This document shows, piece after piece, positions 27,247 to 35,015 of a stretch of DNA of 64,000 nucleotides. The DNA comes from Chryseosolibacter sp049791675 (GTDB lineage Bacteria; Bacteroidota; Bacteroidia; Cytophagales; Cyclobacteriaceae). The notes beneath the pieces were generated by a model that worked only from the letters and a program-made list of their open reading frames with translations, was not told the DNA's origin and searched no databases. The DNA lies in NCBI GenBank assembly GCA_049791675.1, contig JBARAD010000105.1, positions 54,473 to 118,472 on the forward strand, given 5' to 3'. Position 1 is the first letter of the stretch; the number at the start of each line of letters is the position of its first letter. The translations under genes were made by a program, and so were the position numbers.

Positions 27247-29444
27247 ACCCCGAGATAACGTCCCATCCAATACGGCAACAGCCATATATCCCCGGCGCTG
27301 TATTCCGAAGAACCACCATCACCACCGTCGAGTTGAAAACGGTTTGCGTTGTGGCGGTTGATCGGCAGTTCGTCAGGCGGCAACACCTCGGTGATCGTTT
27401 GATTCCGAAAATTCGGCTCCATCCGATCAATGTCTTTCCGGTGACTGTTCGTCACACTCCAGTGCACCAGGTCCAACGGATATTCCTGCAGATACCAGAT
27501 GGCTTCTTCAAGATCAAAATCATTGACACCCGTGAGCGCCGTGAATATATTCCAGGCTCCTTCTTTCTCGGGACGCTCAATCTCCCAGTGGTCAAGAATG
27601 GATTCCTTGAATTTTGTTTTCAACGTATCATTGAAAGCATAGCGATACAAACCCCAGTACCCGAGAAAATACATCTCGTCGTCGGAATGATTCCATGATT
27701 CTGAAAGCATTTTACTCCAGTCATCAGCATCTTCCGGCGCCCTTCCGACCGACCGCATCGGATGCATCAGGTTTTCGTAATAGCCATGCCGGTTCATCAA
27801 TTCGAAAGCCTTTTCTTTATAGATCTCCTTTTTGGTAAAATGGTAGGCAGTCTGTAACATGGCGACAATGTTTGAAGCATTGATCTTCCTGTCTCCCACC
27901 ATTTTCGGTCTCGCATTGACATAGTCGGGATGCCATTTGCCCCACAGGGTAGGTTCGCCGTTCCAATCCACCAGGTACATATCGTTATCAACCACGTGCT
28001 GCATCAGTGAATCGATCATGACGATAGCGCGATCGCGTAGATCCTTGTCGTCCACGAGTTCCGCCATGGCGCCGAAAACGAAGATGTGACCAATCGCCTC
28101 ATCGCTGCTTGTCGTGGATTTCCAATCCCACTCAGGATGCGCAGCTCTTCGCCACGGCTTGTCTTCATATTTATATCCGCGCCTTTCAAAAGAACGGGAC
28201 GGAAAACCTTTCACACCATTGATGGTGTACAGGCGTTCCATGGCTTCCATTGACTCGCGTAGGTTCTGCAATGCATCTTCTGATCTGGTAACAGCATAAC
28301 GGAAAACCTCTGCGCCCATATACATGCTCGTCCACAGACCATCGTTGTCTGAATCCTCAAGTGAACCTGTGCTCACATTTCCATCGGTCATATAACCCAG
28401 GGTACCGTTGAATCCGTGGCGGATGTGTCTGTTGCGGACCTGTTTCTGAAAGAACATTGCCTTGTCATGAAGGGTCATCTCCTTGTAGCAGATCTGACCC
28501 AGGCCTTTGTCCGTAAGGATCAGGATTGAATTTTCAGGACCGCCTTCAATATCAACTACTTTATCTGAAGGCATCCATCTTTTGGAAGCGTAATAGTTAA
28601 ACTTACCGTTGTCCTTTACCATGAAAGCACCCCGTGTTGTACCAAACCAGAGATTTCCATTCACCTCCTGCACCGTGGTAAGCTCGGTCCAGGGCAGTTT
28701 TCGTTGCACTTCCCCCTTGGGCTTCATCGTTGCGGGATCCAGCGCAAAATAACCGTCGCGGGTTCCCACGATCAGTTCGTTTCGTTCTTCAGCGACGGCC
28801 AGGCACGTGAGGTCCGGTTGACTGAACTCAGATTTCAACGTGTGCTCCCCGGTCGAAAAAGAGAAAATACTTCCGCTGCCGAGAATAAGGAAACGATCCT
28901 TACCGGTATCAAAGACAATATCCAGCACCCTTTCAGTGTGATCCGCTTTCCAGGCAACTGTAGAGTCTTTCAGGTATTGCAAAGACTTGCCATCAGAGAT
29001 CAGGAAATCAAAATCTTTCCCCCCAGCGAGCAGGGTTGCCTTTGGCAAGGTATGTTTGACGTAGAGGTTTCCTGCCCATGCGTTGCTGAGCACTGCCTTG
29101 TCATCCACATAAACAAAATGCTGCTTATAGAGCGTAAGGTTGGCGATCTTCTTATCAGCAATCGGGCGGTAATACTTTTCTTTTACCAAAACACCGGGAT
29201 ACAATAAGTCGCCCGCATGTGGTCGATACAGATTTTCTGACGTGGAAATCCCGATCACGCCGTTGCGATCGCTGTAAACCCGATTCAGTTTTACACTATC
29301 CTGAAGGTTGTATTTCTTGCTGAAGTCCTGAAGGAAGGCAACGTCCTCATGCGAGGGTTGGCTTGAATTGTCTTTTTCATCATTACATGCCCCGGCAAAA
29401 ATAACGGAAAGCAGTAGAAAACACCGTTGCGCTGATCGCTTCAT
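27231..29444 (-). CDS. Large lipoprotein: beta-propeller plus alpha/alpha-toroid-like domain
   Basis: About 737 residues from the ATG at 29444, which gives a lipoprotein signal with lipobox AGAC; an ATG eight codons upstream is less suited. The first 330 residues look like a propeller with repeated short strands (NGNLWFGTTRGAFMVKDNG; LTDKGLGQICYKEM). The rest is helical, with Trp/Tyr-rich repeats (LWTSMYMGAEVFRYAVT; YAFNDTLKTKFKESI), like six-hairpin glycosidases. I recognise no named family. The C-terminus runs into a 7-bp tandem array. A secreted glycan-binding or glycan-cleaving role is plausible. Confidence 0.75.
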   Translation of the reverse strand: MKRSAQRCFLLLSVIFAGACNDEKDNSSQPSHEDVAFLQDFSKKYNLQDSVKLNRVYSDRNGVIGISTSENLYRPHAGDLLYPGVLVKEKYYRPIADKKIANLTLYKQHFVYVDDKAVLSNAWAGNLYVKHTLPKATLLAGGKDFDFLISDGKSLQYLKDSTVAWKADHTERVLDIVFDTGKDRFLILGSGSIFSFSTGEHTLKSEFSQPDLTCLAVAEERNELIVGTRDGYFALDPATMKPKGEVQRKLPWTELTTVQEVNGNLWFGTTRGAFMVKDNGKFNYYASKRWMPSDKVVDIEGGPENSILILTDKGLGQICYKEMTLHDKAMFFQKQVRNRHIRHGFNGTLGYMTDGNVSTGSLEDSDNDGLWTSMYMGAEVFRYAVTRSEDALQNLRESMEAMERLYTINGVKGFPSRSFERRGYKYEDKPWRRAAHPEWDWKSTTSSDEAIGHIFVFGAMAELVDDKDLRDRAIVMIDSLMQHVVDNDMYLVDWNGEPTLWGKWHPDYVNARPKMVGDRKINASNIVAMLQTAYHFTKKEIYKEKAFELMNRHGYYENLMHPMRSVGRAPEDADDWSKMLSESWNHSDDEMYFLGYWGLYRYAFNDTLKTKFKESILDHWEIERPEKEGAWNIFTALTGVNDFDLEEAIWYLQEYPLDLVHWSVTNSHRKDIDRMEPNFRNQTITEVLPPDELPINRHNANRFQLDGGDGGSSEYSAGDIWLLPYWMGRYLGVIGKQ

Positions 29445-29571
29445 CGATACATGGTTAGTTGAAAACATAATGACCGGTTAATGAAGCAAGAATAGGCAAT
29501 TCACCGTATCCATGATGGGCGAATTACGTTTAAGAAGTCACCCTTTGCGAAAAGTTGGCAGGTGCAGCCAC

Positions 29572-29584
29572 ACGCGGGATCACA
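29572..29584 (+). repeat. Copy 3 (variant) of the CCACGCGGGAT motif
   Basis: GCCACACGCGGGAT differs from the copies at 9602 and 26117 by a 2-bp AC insertion. Upstream TTTGCGAAAAG is also like the TTTGCGCAAGA that precedes copy 2. It lies about 15-25 bp past the stop of the phosphodiesterase gene. Confidence 0.3.
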
Positions 29585-29597
29585 CTGCTACCGGGAT

Positions 29598-30689
29598 CTA
29601 TTTTTTGATGGAAGTCGATACGACATCGCCCACTGCTTTTCTGTTCTTATATTCCACACCGAGAAAGGCAGCAGCGGTTTTCGCCACCTGATTCTGATGG
29701 AGCTGACCTGCACCCTTTTGTTCTCCGGTGGGCGGTGTATCCGGCCCCATCACAGCAAACCAGATCTGACCTGCGCCCGCAACTTCGTCGCCATGACTAC
29801 GCCAGCTTTCGATCGGTTGTGTACCTCTCCCGTGGTCAGTAGTGATCAGGAAAGTTGTCTTGTCCTTGTATTTCTTTTGTGATTGAACCCAGTTCCAGAG
29901 ATCTCCGATAAACTGATCCGTGCGGTGCGCCGATTTCAGGTACTCATCGTAACGGCCATCATGTGCAAAGTCGTCGGTTTCGCCATAAGCGATGTAGATG
30001 ACATCCGGTTGTTTCTTTTGCAGATGTTCCAGCGCAAAATAATGGGTGAACGCATCGAGGCGCACTCCGCCCCACGGACCCGGTATCTCGTCCTGTAAAG
30101 TATTCAGAAACTTTTCGCGGTCCGTAAGCTTTTCCCCGCCTGCTTTTTCAAAGCCCGCATTGACCGGTATGCCGCTGCGTTGTTCGTTAACGATGAAAGG
30201 AAATACATCCCAGGATCCAAAGGCCGCAACCTTTCCCTTATAGTCAGGCATTTTGTTTAAAAACTCGAGCAGGGTTTCGTTGGGATTGTTGATCTTTTTA
30301 TTGCTGTTAATGTTTTCATCGTCAGCAAATCCACACAGGATCTCGCTGTAGCCGGGGTATGAGAACCACATGCTGTTGGAACAGTCCACCTTATTGTCAA
30401 ACTTCCGGTTGCCATACAACTGTCCCTGTGCGGCGATCGTGTTCCAGAAGAAAGGCATCAGTATCTTCCGGCGCTCCAGCGGTGTGTTTGCCCAGAAGCG
30501 CGACTTCAGGGCTTCTGGATCGTGCACAAATTCCTTGTTCTCAACCAGCAGTGAATCCGCACCGGTATAAAGTTCCTGCCACCTGAATCCGTCCAGGGTG
30601 ATGATAAAAATATTCTCCGTTTTCCGCGGTTGCGCAGAAACGGAAACCCCGGCCATCAATAAAAGAACGAGGATAAGTCTGATCTTCAT
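29598..30689 (-). CDS. Secreted alkaline-phosphatase-fold phosphodiesterase/phosphatase
   Basis: 363 residues with a signal peptide (LILVLLLMAGVSVSAQ). Alkaline-phosphatase superfamily metal motifs are visible: FIITLDGFRWQEL (first Asp), SYPGYSEILCGF with the serine that aligns with the NPP nucleophile, YGETDDFAHDG, and LITTDHGRGTQP (Asp-His pair). It resembles type I phosphodiesterase/nucleotide pyrophosphatase-like or sulfatase-like hydrolases of Bacteroidota. It would cleave phosphate esters or diesters in the periplasm. It stands alone, 110-150 bp upstream of the large lipoprotein gene on the same strand. Confidence 0.85.
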   Translation of the reverse strand: MKIRLILVLLLMAGVSVSAQPRKTENIFIITLDGFRWQELYTGADSLLVENKEFVHDPEALKSRFWANTPLERRKILMPFFWNTIAAQGQLYGNRKFDNKVDCSNSMWFSYPGYSEILCGFADDENINSNKKINNPNETLLEFLNKMPDYKGKVAAFGSWDVFPFIVNEQRSGIPVNAGFEKAGGEKLTDREKFLNTLQDEIPGPWGGVRLDAFTHYFALEHLQKKQPDVIYIAYGETDDFAHDGRYDEYLKSAHRTDQFIGDLWNWVQSQKKYKDKTTFLITTDHGRGTQPIESWRSHGDEVAGAGQIWFAVMGPDTPPTGEQKGAGQLHQNQVAKTAAAFLGVEYKNRKAVGDVVSTSIKK

Positions 30690-31185
30690 ATTTCCTGATT
30701 TATAAACATTCCAAAATACAACTTAAACAAAACAATAAAGCGGAACGGACATCTTTATTTCCGGATGACGCATTGGTCACTCGCGGCGCCCGTATCCATG
30801 GTGCCTGCGACAGCGGAAAGTAGTGGCCGGCGGAGGCTGGCTGGAGGAAGCCTTGTGAACAGACCTGCCATGAAAATAATACTGTATCGCATGTAATGGA
30901 GCTCAGTTTATGAAAAACAAAAGGGTCGGCCACCTTTTAAAGCGGTCGACCCTTTACTGGATTTTACTTAACCCAAACCAGTAATCTATGAATATAAAGG
31001 TATGAAAGCTACAGCGCAGACGTGTCGAATTTTGCGCACATGAAAGCACAAAAAACGTCAATAATACAATCTTTTGCCCCCCTGTATTGAATTGTTTGCT
31101 TCTCAAAAAATAACCTTCCATTTTTGGTAAAAGGCTTTATCCGCCGCCCGTCGGGAGAACTTCTAACGTTTCAAAAATAATCGCA
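30690..31185. other. 496-bp divergent spacer with hairpin and leader-like segment
   Basis: This spacer separates the minus-strand phosphodiesterase from the plus-strand decarboxylase. It holds a 12-bp hairpin at 30920-30955, a 24-codon ORF (30910-30984) overlapping it, a stretch at 30968-30990 that reads like the leader before SusC starts in this phylum (AACCCAAACCAGTAATCTATG), and an ATTTTGCGCA site at 31029-31038. I see no complete gene. Confidence 0.5.
30920..30955. other. 12-bp stem-loop, terminator-like on the minus strand
   Basis: The arms AAAGGGTCGGCC and GGTCGACCCTTT pair over 12 positions with one G-T wobble around a 12-base loop. On the minus strand the stem is followed by TTGTTTTTC, as in a terminator; on the plus strand the tail is weak. 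No minus-strand gene ends nearby, so it may be a leader attenuator or the remains of a lost gene end. Confidence 0.55.
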
Positions 31186-31881
31186 ATGAAACCCATTGTT
31201 CAAATTTCACTTGATCTGACCAACATCGATGAAGCGCTGGAAACTGCAGCCATGGCTTTGCGCGCCGGCGTCGACTGGCTCGAGGCAGGTACACCCCTGA
31301 TCCTTGCAGAAGGTTTGCACGGCGTCAGGAAACTGCGGGAAGCTTTTCCCAAAACGCCCATTGTTGCCGACCTTAAAACCATGGACGGCGGATACCTGGA
31401 AGCAGAGATGATGGCAAAGGCAGGCGCCACGCATGTGGTGGTCATGGCCCGCGCACATGAAGAAACGATCAGGTGTGTGGTCAGGGCCGGCAAGGATTAC
31501 GGGATCGGCGTGATGGGAGATAATCTCGGCTGCCCGGATATGGTCGAGGGCGCGCGGTGGCTCGAAAACCTGGGGTGTGACTATGTGATCCACCATATCG
31601 GATACGATGAGAGACGCGGCATTGCGGCGCAAGGAAAGCGTATGCCCAGTCCGTTGGATCAACTCCGCGAAGTGGTGAAAGCGGTGAAAGTGCCGGTACA
31701 AGCCGTCGGTGGCTTAACGCTGGAGCAGGCAATCCGTTGTCCGGAATATGGCGCTCCGCTTGTGGTACTGGGCGCCCCGCTGACAGTGGACGCCGACGCA
31801 TTCAAAACTGCCAGCGGAAATCTGGAGGATTCGCTGCGATTGATCTGCCAGAACATCCACGCCTACGGCGACGTTGCCTAG
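31186..31881 (+). CDS. HUMPS/KGPDC family decarboxylase (orotidine-decarboxylase fold)
   Basis: 231 residues, one TIM barrel. The motif order is that of 3-keto-L-gulonate-6-phosphate decarboxylase and hexulose-6-phosphate synthase: ISLDLTNIDEAL, DWLEAGTPLILAEG, and the metal and catalytic DLKTMDGG (DxKxxD, near residue 64). After this come an MARAHE and an HHIGYDERR segment. It should decarboxylate a 3-keto sugar-acid phosphate or carry out a related aldol reaction. It is the first gene of a plus-strand run with a dehydrogenase, an SDR and a TIM-barrel isomerase. The spacer to the next gene consists wholly of a tandem repeat. Confidence 0.85.
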   Translation: MKPIVQISLDLTNIDEALETAAMALRAGVDWLEAGTPLILAEGLHGVRKLREAFPKTPIVADLKTMDGGYLEAEMMAKAGATHVVVMARAHEETIRCVVRAGKDYGIGVMGDNLGCPDMVEGARWLENLGCDYVIHHIGYDERRGIAAQGKRMPSPLDQLREVVKAVKVPVQAVGGLTLEQAIRCPEYGAPLVVLGAPLTVDADAFKTASGNLEDSLRLICQNIHAYGDVA

Positions 31882-31888
31882 ACATCAG

Positions 31889-31948
31889 ACATTAACACAT
31901 TAACACATTATCACATTAACACATTAAAACATTAACACATTAACACAT
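31889..31948 (+). repeat. 8-bp tandem array (ACATTAAC)x7 filling an operon spacer
   Basis: Seven direct units of ACATTAAC, two of them with one change (ACATTATC, ACATTAAA), then a partial ACAT just before CAAA and the ATG. With the short ACATCAG before it, the array takes up the whole 71 bp between the decarboxylase stop and the dehydrogenase start. No Shine-Dalgarno-like purine run is present. Confidence 0.92.
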
Positions 31949-31952
31949 CAAA

Positions 31953-32978
31953 ATGAAATCAGCAGCGGTTGTCAATTATGCGCCGGAAAAAGGTTCAGTC
32001 GAAATCAGGGAAATCGAAAGACCAACCATTGGCGACGAAGATGTCTTGCTGGAAGTAGCGAACGTCGGCGTTTGCGGCAGCGATCTTCATCAGTGGACGT
32101 CCAATCACAGCTGGCCGGTAAATTATCCGGTAGTGCTGGGTCATGAATTCGGAGGCCATGTCGTTGAAACCGGCACCCGTGTCAAAGGATGGAAGGCGGG
32201 CGACCGCGTCGTCAGCGAAACTGCGGCGGTGATCGATCCCGACAATTGCATGACGCGCATCGGACTCTATAACCTGGACCCTACACGCAAAGGTTTTGGT
32301 TATGGCGTGAACGGCGCCATGACAAAATATGTACGCGTGCCCGCGCGCTGCCTGCACCGCGTTCCGGACACGCTGGCCTTTGAACAGGCGTGCCTGACTG
32401 AACCCTGCTCCGTCGCCTATAATGCCGTCGTCGTCAATTCCACGGTAAGACCGGGCGACCGCGTCGTCGTTATCGGCCCCGGCACCATTGGTATTCTCTG
32501 CGCAGCCGTAGCCAGGCTCTGTGGCGCGGAAGTAGCGCTCCTCGGCCTTGAGCACGACCGGAACAGGCTGAATGTGGGGAAACAATACGGATGCGATGTC
32601 ATCATCGGCGACGCAAATCCCTGGGCCCGGCAACGCGACGGGCTGGGCGCAGATTGCGTCATTGACGCCTCCGGCGCCAGCGCCACCCTGAAGATCGCAT
32701 TGGAACTTGTTCGTCCTAACGGCCAGATCACCAAAGTTGGTTGGGGTCCCCAGCCACTGGGATTTTCCCTCGACCCGCTCGTCCAGAAAAATGTAAGACT
32801 TCAGGGAAGCTTCAGCCACAACTGGCCCATATGGGAAAGGGTGATCGCATTGCTGGCCAGTGGTCAGCTCAATGTCAAACCCATCATCGGCGGCGTTTGG
32901 CCCATCACGGAATGGCATGAGGCTTTCGAAAAGATGCACCATGGAGAAATCGTGAAAAGCGTCCTTAAGCCCGTATAG
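31953..32978 (+). CDS. Zinc-type alcohol/polyol dehydrogenase without the structural-zinc cysteines
   Basis: 341 residues, MDR fold. The catalytic zinc site is present (VGVCGSDLHQW; LGHEFGGHVVETG) and the cofactor site is GPGTIGILCAAVARLCGAEVALLG. The lobe that normally holds four cysteines (CGxCxxCxxGxxxxC) is replaced by SETAAVIDPDNCMTRIGLYN with one cysteine, so no structural zinc is expected. The reaction should be NAD(P)-dependent oxidation of a polyol or sugar acid. The stop is followed after 2 bp by the SDR gene, which has a GTG start, so the two are probably translationally coupled. Confidence 0.88.
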   Translation: MKSAAVVNYAPEKGSVEIREIERPTIGDEDVLLEVANVGVCGSDLHQWTSNHSWPVNYPVVLGHEFGGHVVETGTRVKGWKAGDRVVSETAAVIDPDNCMTRIGLYNLDPTRKGFGYGVNGAMTKYVRVPARCLHRVPDTLAFEQACLTEPCSVAYNAVVVNSTVRPGDRVVVIGPGTIGILCAAVARLCGAEVALLGLEHDRNRLNVGKQYGCDVIIGDANPWARQRDGLGADCVIDASGASATLKIALELVRPNGQITKVGWGPQPLGFSLDPLVQKNVRLQGSFSHNWPIWERVIALLASGQLNVKPIIGGVWPITEWHEAFEKMHHGEIVKSVLKPV

Positions 32979-32980
32979 CC

Positions 32981-33760
32981 GTGCGTCTCCGCGACAAAGT
33001 CATCATCGTCACAGGAAGTACCACGGGTATCGGTAAGGCGATCGCGCTACGTTGCGTGTCCGAGGGAGCATCTGTTGTCATCCACGGTCTTGAAGATGAC
33101 CTCGGAAAGGAAGTAGTGTCGCAGATCGGAGGGGAAAAATCAATTTTACACATTGAAGATATTTCAGCCTCCGGAGCTGCAGCAAACGTTGTCAACGTTG
33201 CCGTCAGAAGGTTTGGCAAAATCGACGCGGTGGTGAACAACGCCGCCTGGGTAGTGTCGTCCAATATGGAGACCACGGACCCTGATTTCTTAAGAAAAGT
33301 ACTCGAGATAAATACCATTGCCCCGTTCGCGCTTATTCAGGCTGCGTTTCCTTACCTGAAACAAACGGGAGGCTGTGTGCTCAATATCGGTTCAGTCAAC
33401 GCGTGGAGCGGCGAACCAAATCTGCTGGCATACAGCATATCAAAAGGCGCGCTCATGACCCTTACCCGCAATCTCGGCGATACGCTTCACAGAGAAGCAG
33501 GCGTCAGGGTCAATCAGATCAACCCGGGATGGGTGCTCACCGAAAAGGAAATAAAACGCAAGGAAGAGCAGGGGTTACCCGATGACTGGTATAAACAGAT
33601 CCCGAATGTATTCGCCCCCGCGGGCAGAATTCTCGCGCCCGCCGAGATGGCGGCTGCAGCCATTTACTGGCTCTCCGACGAAAGCGGACCTGTTAGCGGA
33701 CAGGTTGTAGACCTTGAACAATATCCCATGCTCGGCCGGAACCCGCCAAAAGAGTTTTAG
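32981..33760 (+). CDS. Short-chain dehydrogenase/reductase (SDR)
   Basis: 259 residues. The cofactor loop is VTGSTTGIGKAIA (near residue 10), the NNAAW motif is near residue 86, the catalytic serine is in NIGSVNAWSG, and the YSISK pair gives Tyr and Lys. It starts at a GTG two bases after the stop of the dehydrogenase gene. It should act on a sugar, polyol or keto-acid with NAD(P). It and the MDR dehydrogenase probably carry out two redox steps of one pathway, with the HUMPS-type decarboxylase and the TIM-barrel isomerase. Confidence 0.92.
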   Translation: MRLRDKVIIVTGSTTGIGKAIALRCVSEGASVVIHGLEDDLGKEVVSQIGGEKSILHIEDISASGAAANVVNVAVRRFGKIDAVVNNAAWVVSSNMETTDPDFLRKVLEINTIAPFALIQAAFPYLKQTGGCVLNIGSVNAWSGEPNLLAYSISKGALMTLTRNLGDTLHREAGVRVNQINPGWVLTEKEIKRKEEQGLPDDWYKQIPNVFAPAGRILAPAEMAAAAIYWLSDESGPVSGQVVDLEQYPMLGRNPPKEF

Positions 33761-33905
33761 GTTCACCCCTGATAAGATATGCGCGACACGAACCGGAAAC
33801 CGCGCGCGACTGAAAGTATCCGTCGCCTTCATTTGTGAACAACAGGTCGGAACGACGAAGAAGTGAATGACCACGAACGTTAATTCTTAAACTTTGTATT
33901 GAACT

Positions 33906-34796
33906 ATGCCCAGGTTAGCCGCATTCCCGAAAGCCTTCATGCAGGCCCTTTGTAAAGACGGTAGCATGAAATTATCCGAATGGATCGATCTTGCCTGCAA
34001 GCTGGACATCGATGGACTCGAGTGGTACGCGGGGTTCCTGGAGATGGCGGACGAATCCAAGTGGCCAGGCTTCCGCAAGGCTGTGGAAGACCGCGGAAAA
34101 GTGATCCCCATGATGTGCTGCTCGCCCGACTTCACGCATCCGGATGCAGCCTTCCGAAAAAAAGAAATCGCTAAACAGAAAAGGTGGATCGACATGACCC
34201 ATACCCTCGGCGGTTCCTATTGTCGCGTACTTTCGGGCCAGCGGCGTCCGGAGCTCTCGGTTGATGAAGGTGTTAAACTTGCCGCCGAGGCGATCGTGGA
34301 ATGTATTCCGTATGCGCAGGAGCGCAACATCACACTCATTATCGAAAACCATTACAAAGATGACTTCTGGGAATACCCCGAATTTGCCCAGAAGATGGAT
34401 GTCTTTTGCAAACTGGTCGACAGCATCCATCACAAAAACTTCGGTGTGAATTACGATCCGAGCAACACGTACCTCGCCGGCGAAGATCCCCTTGAATTGT
34501 TAAAGCGCGTGTCGCATCGCGTTGTCACCATGCACGCCAGCGACCGCTACCTGAAAGAGGGCACGATCGAGGACTTACGCCGTGAAGAAGGGGGCGCCGC
34601 AGGTTACGCCAAACGCCTCAGCCATGGGGAGATCGGGAAAGGACTCAACGATTACGATGCCATCTTCACGGAACTTAAAAGCAAAGGCTTTGATGGCTGG
34701 ATCAGTATAGAAGATGGCGTGGACGGCATGGAACAGCTGGAACGCAGCGTTGCCTTCCTGCGAAAGAAAATGAAACAATACTGGGAACATCGGTGA
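33906..34796 (+). CDS. Sugar phosphate isomerase/epimerase, xylose-isomerase-like TIM barrel
   Basis: 296 residues. The AP-endonuclease-2/xylose-isomerase-like barrel is visible in DIDGLEWYAGF, TLIIENHYKDDFWEYPEFAQ (metal Glu), NFGVNYDPSNTYLAGEDP (metal Asp), RVVTMHASDRY (metal His) and WISIEDGVDGMEQL (second Glu). These four are the usual metal ligands. It should epimerise or isomerise a sugar, or dehydrate a keto-polyol. It is the fourth gene of the plus-strand run but lies 145 bp after the SDR, so it may have its own promoter. There is no signal peptide. Confidence 0.88.
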   Translation: MPRLAAFPKAFMQALCKDGSMKLSEWIDLACKLDIDGLEWYAGFLEMADESKWPGFRKAVEDRGKVIPMMCCSPDFTHPDAAFRKKEIAKQKRWIDMTHTLGGSYCRVLSGQRRPELSVDEGVKLAAEAIVECIPYAQERNITLIIENHYKDDFWEYPEFAQKMDVFCKLVDSIHHKNFGVNYDPSNTYLAGEDPLELLKRVSHRVVTMHASDRYLKEGTIEDLRREEGGAAGYAKRLSHGEIGKGLNDYDAIFTELKSKGFDGWISIEDGVDGMEQLERSVAFLRKKMKQYWEHR

Positions 34797-35015
34797 GACC
34801 GGGTTCGAAATATCATCGCTCCACACATCTTCCTGACCGGTCTTCTGCTGGCAGTCGCGTTCGTTCTGTCTCTTCATCGTTCTGACCATCCTGGTATGGA
34901 CATCTGAATTGTCACGGAGATGTGAAAAGAAAATCTCCCGGCGCTGCTTCCCCTGCGCTTTGATACGGCTGAAAAGTTATTTACATTTAAATAGGGCCTC
35001 CAAAAAATCTTGCTT

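Noticed and set aside
30910..30984. A 24-codon ORF as a real gene
   Set aside because: It overlaps a strong stem-loop and has no ribosome-binding or conservation evidence; kept only as a possible leader peptide.
31995..32942. A 315-residue open frame antisense to the dehydrogenase gene
   Set aside because: It mirrors a well-supported MDR gene; its translation shows no recognisable domain.
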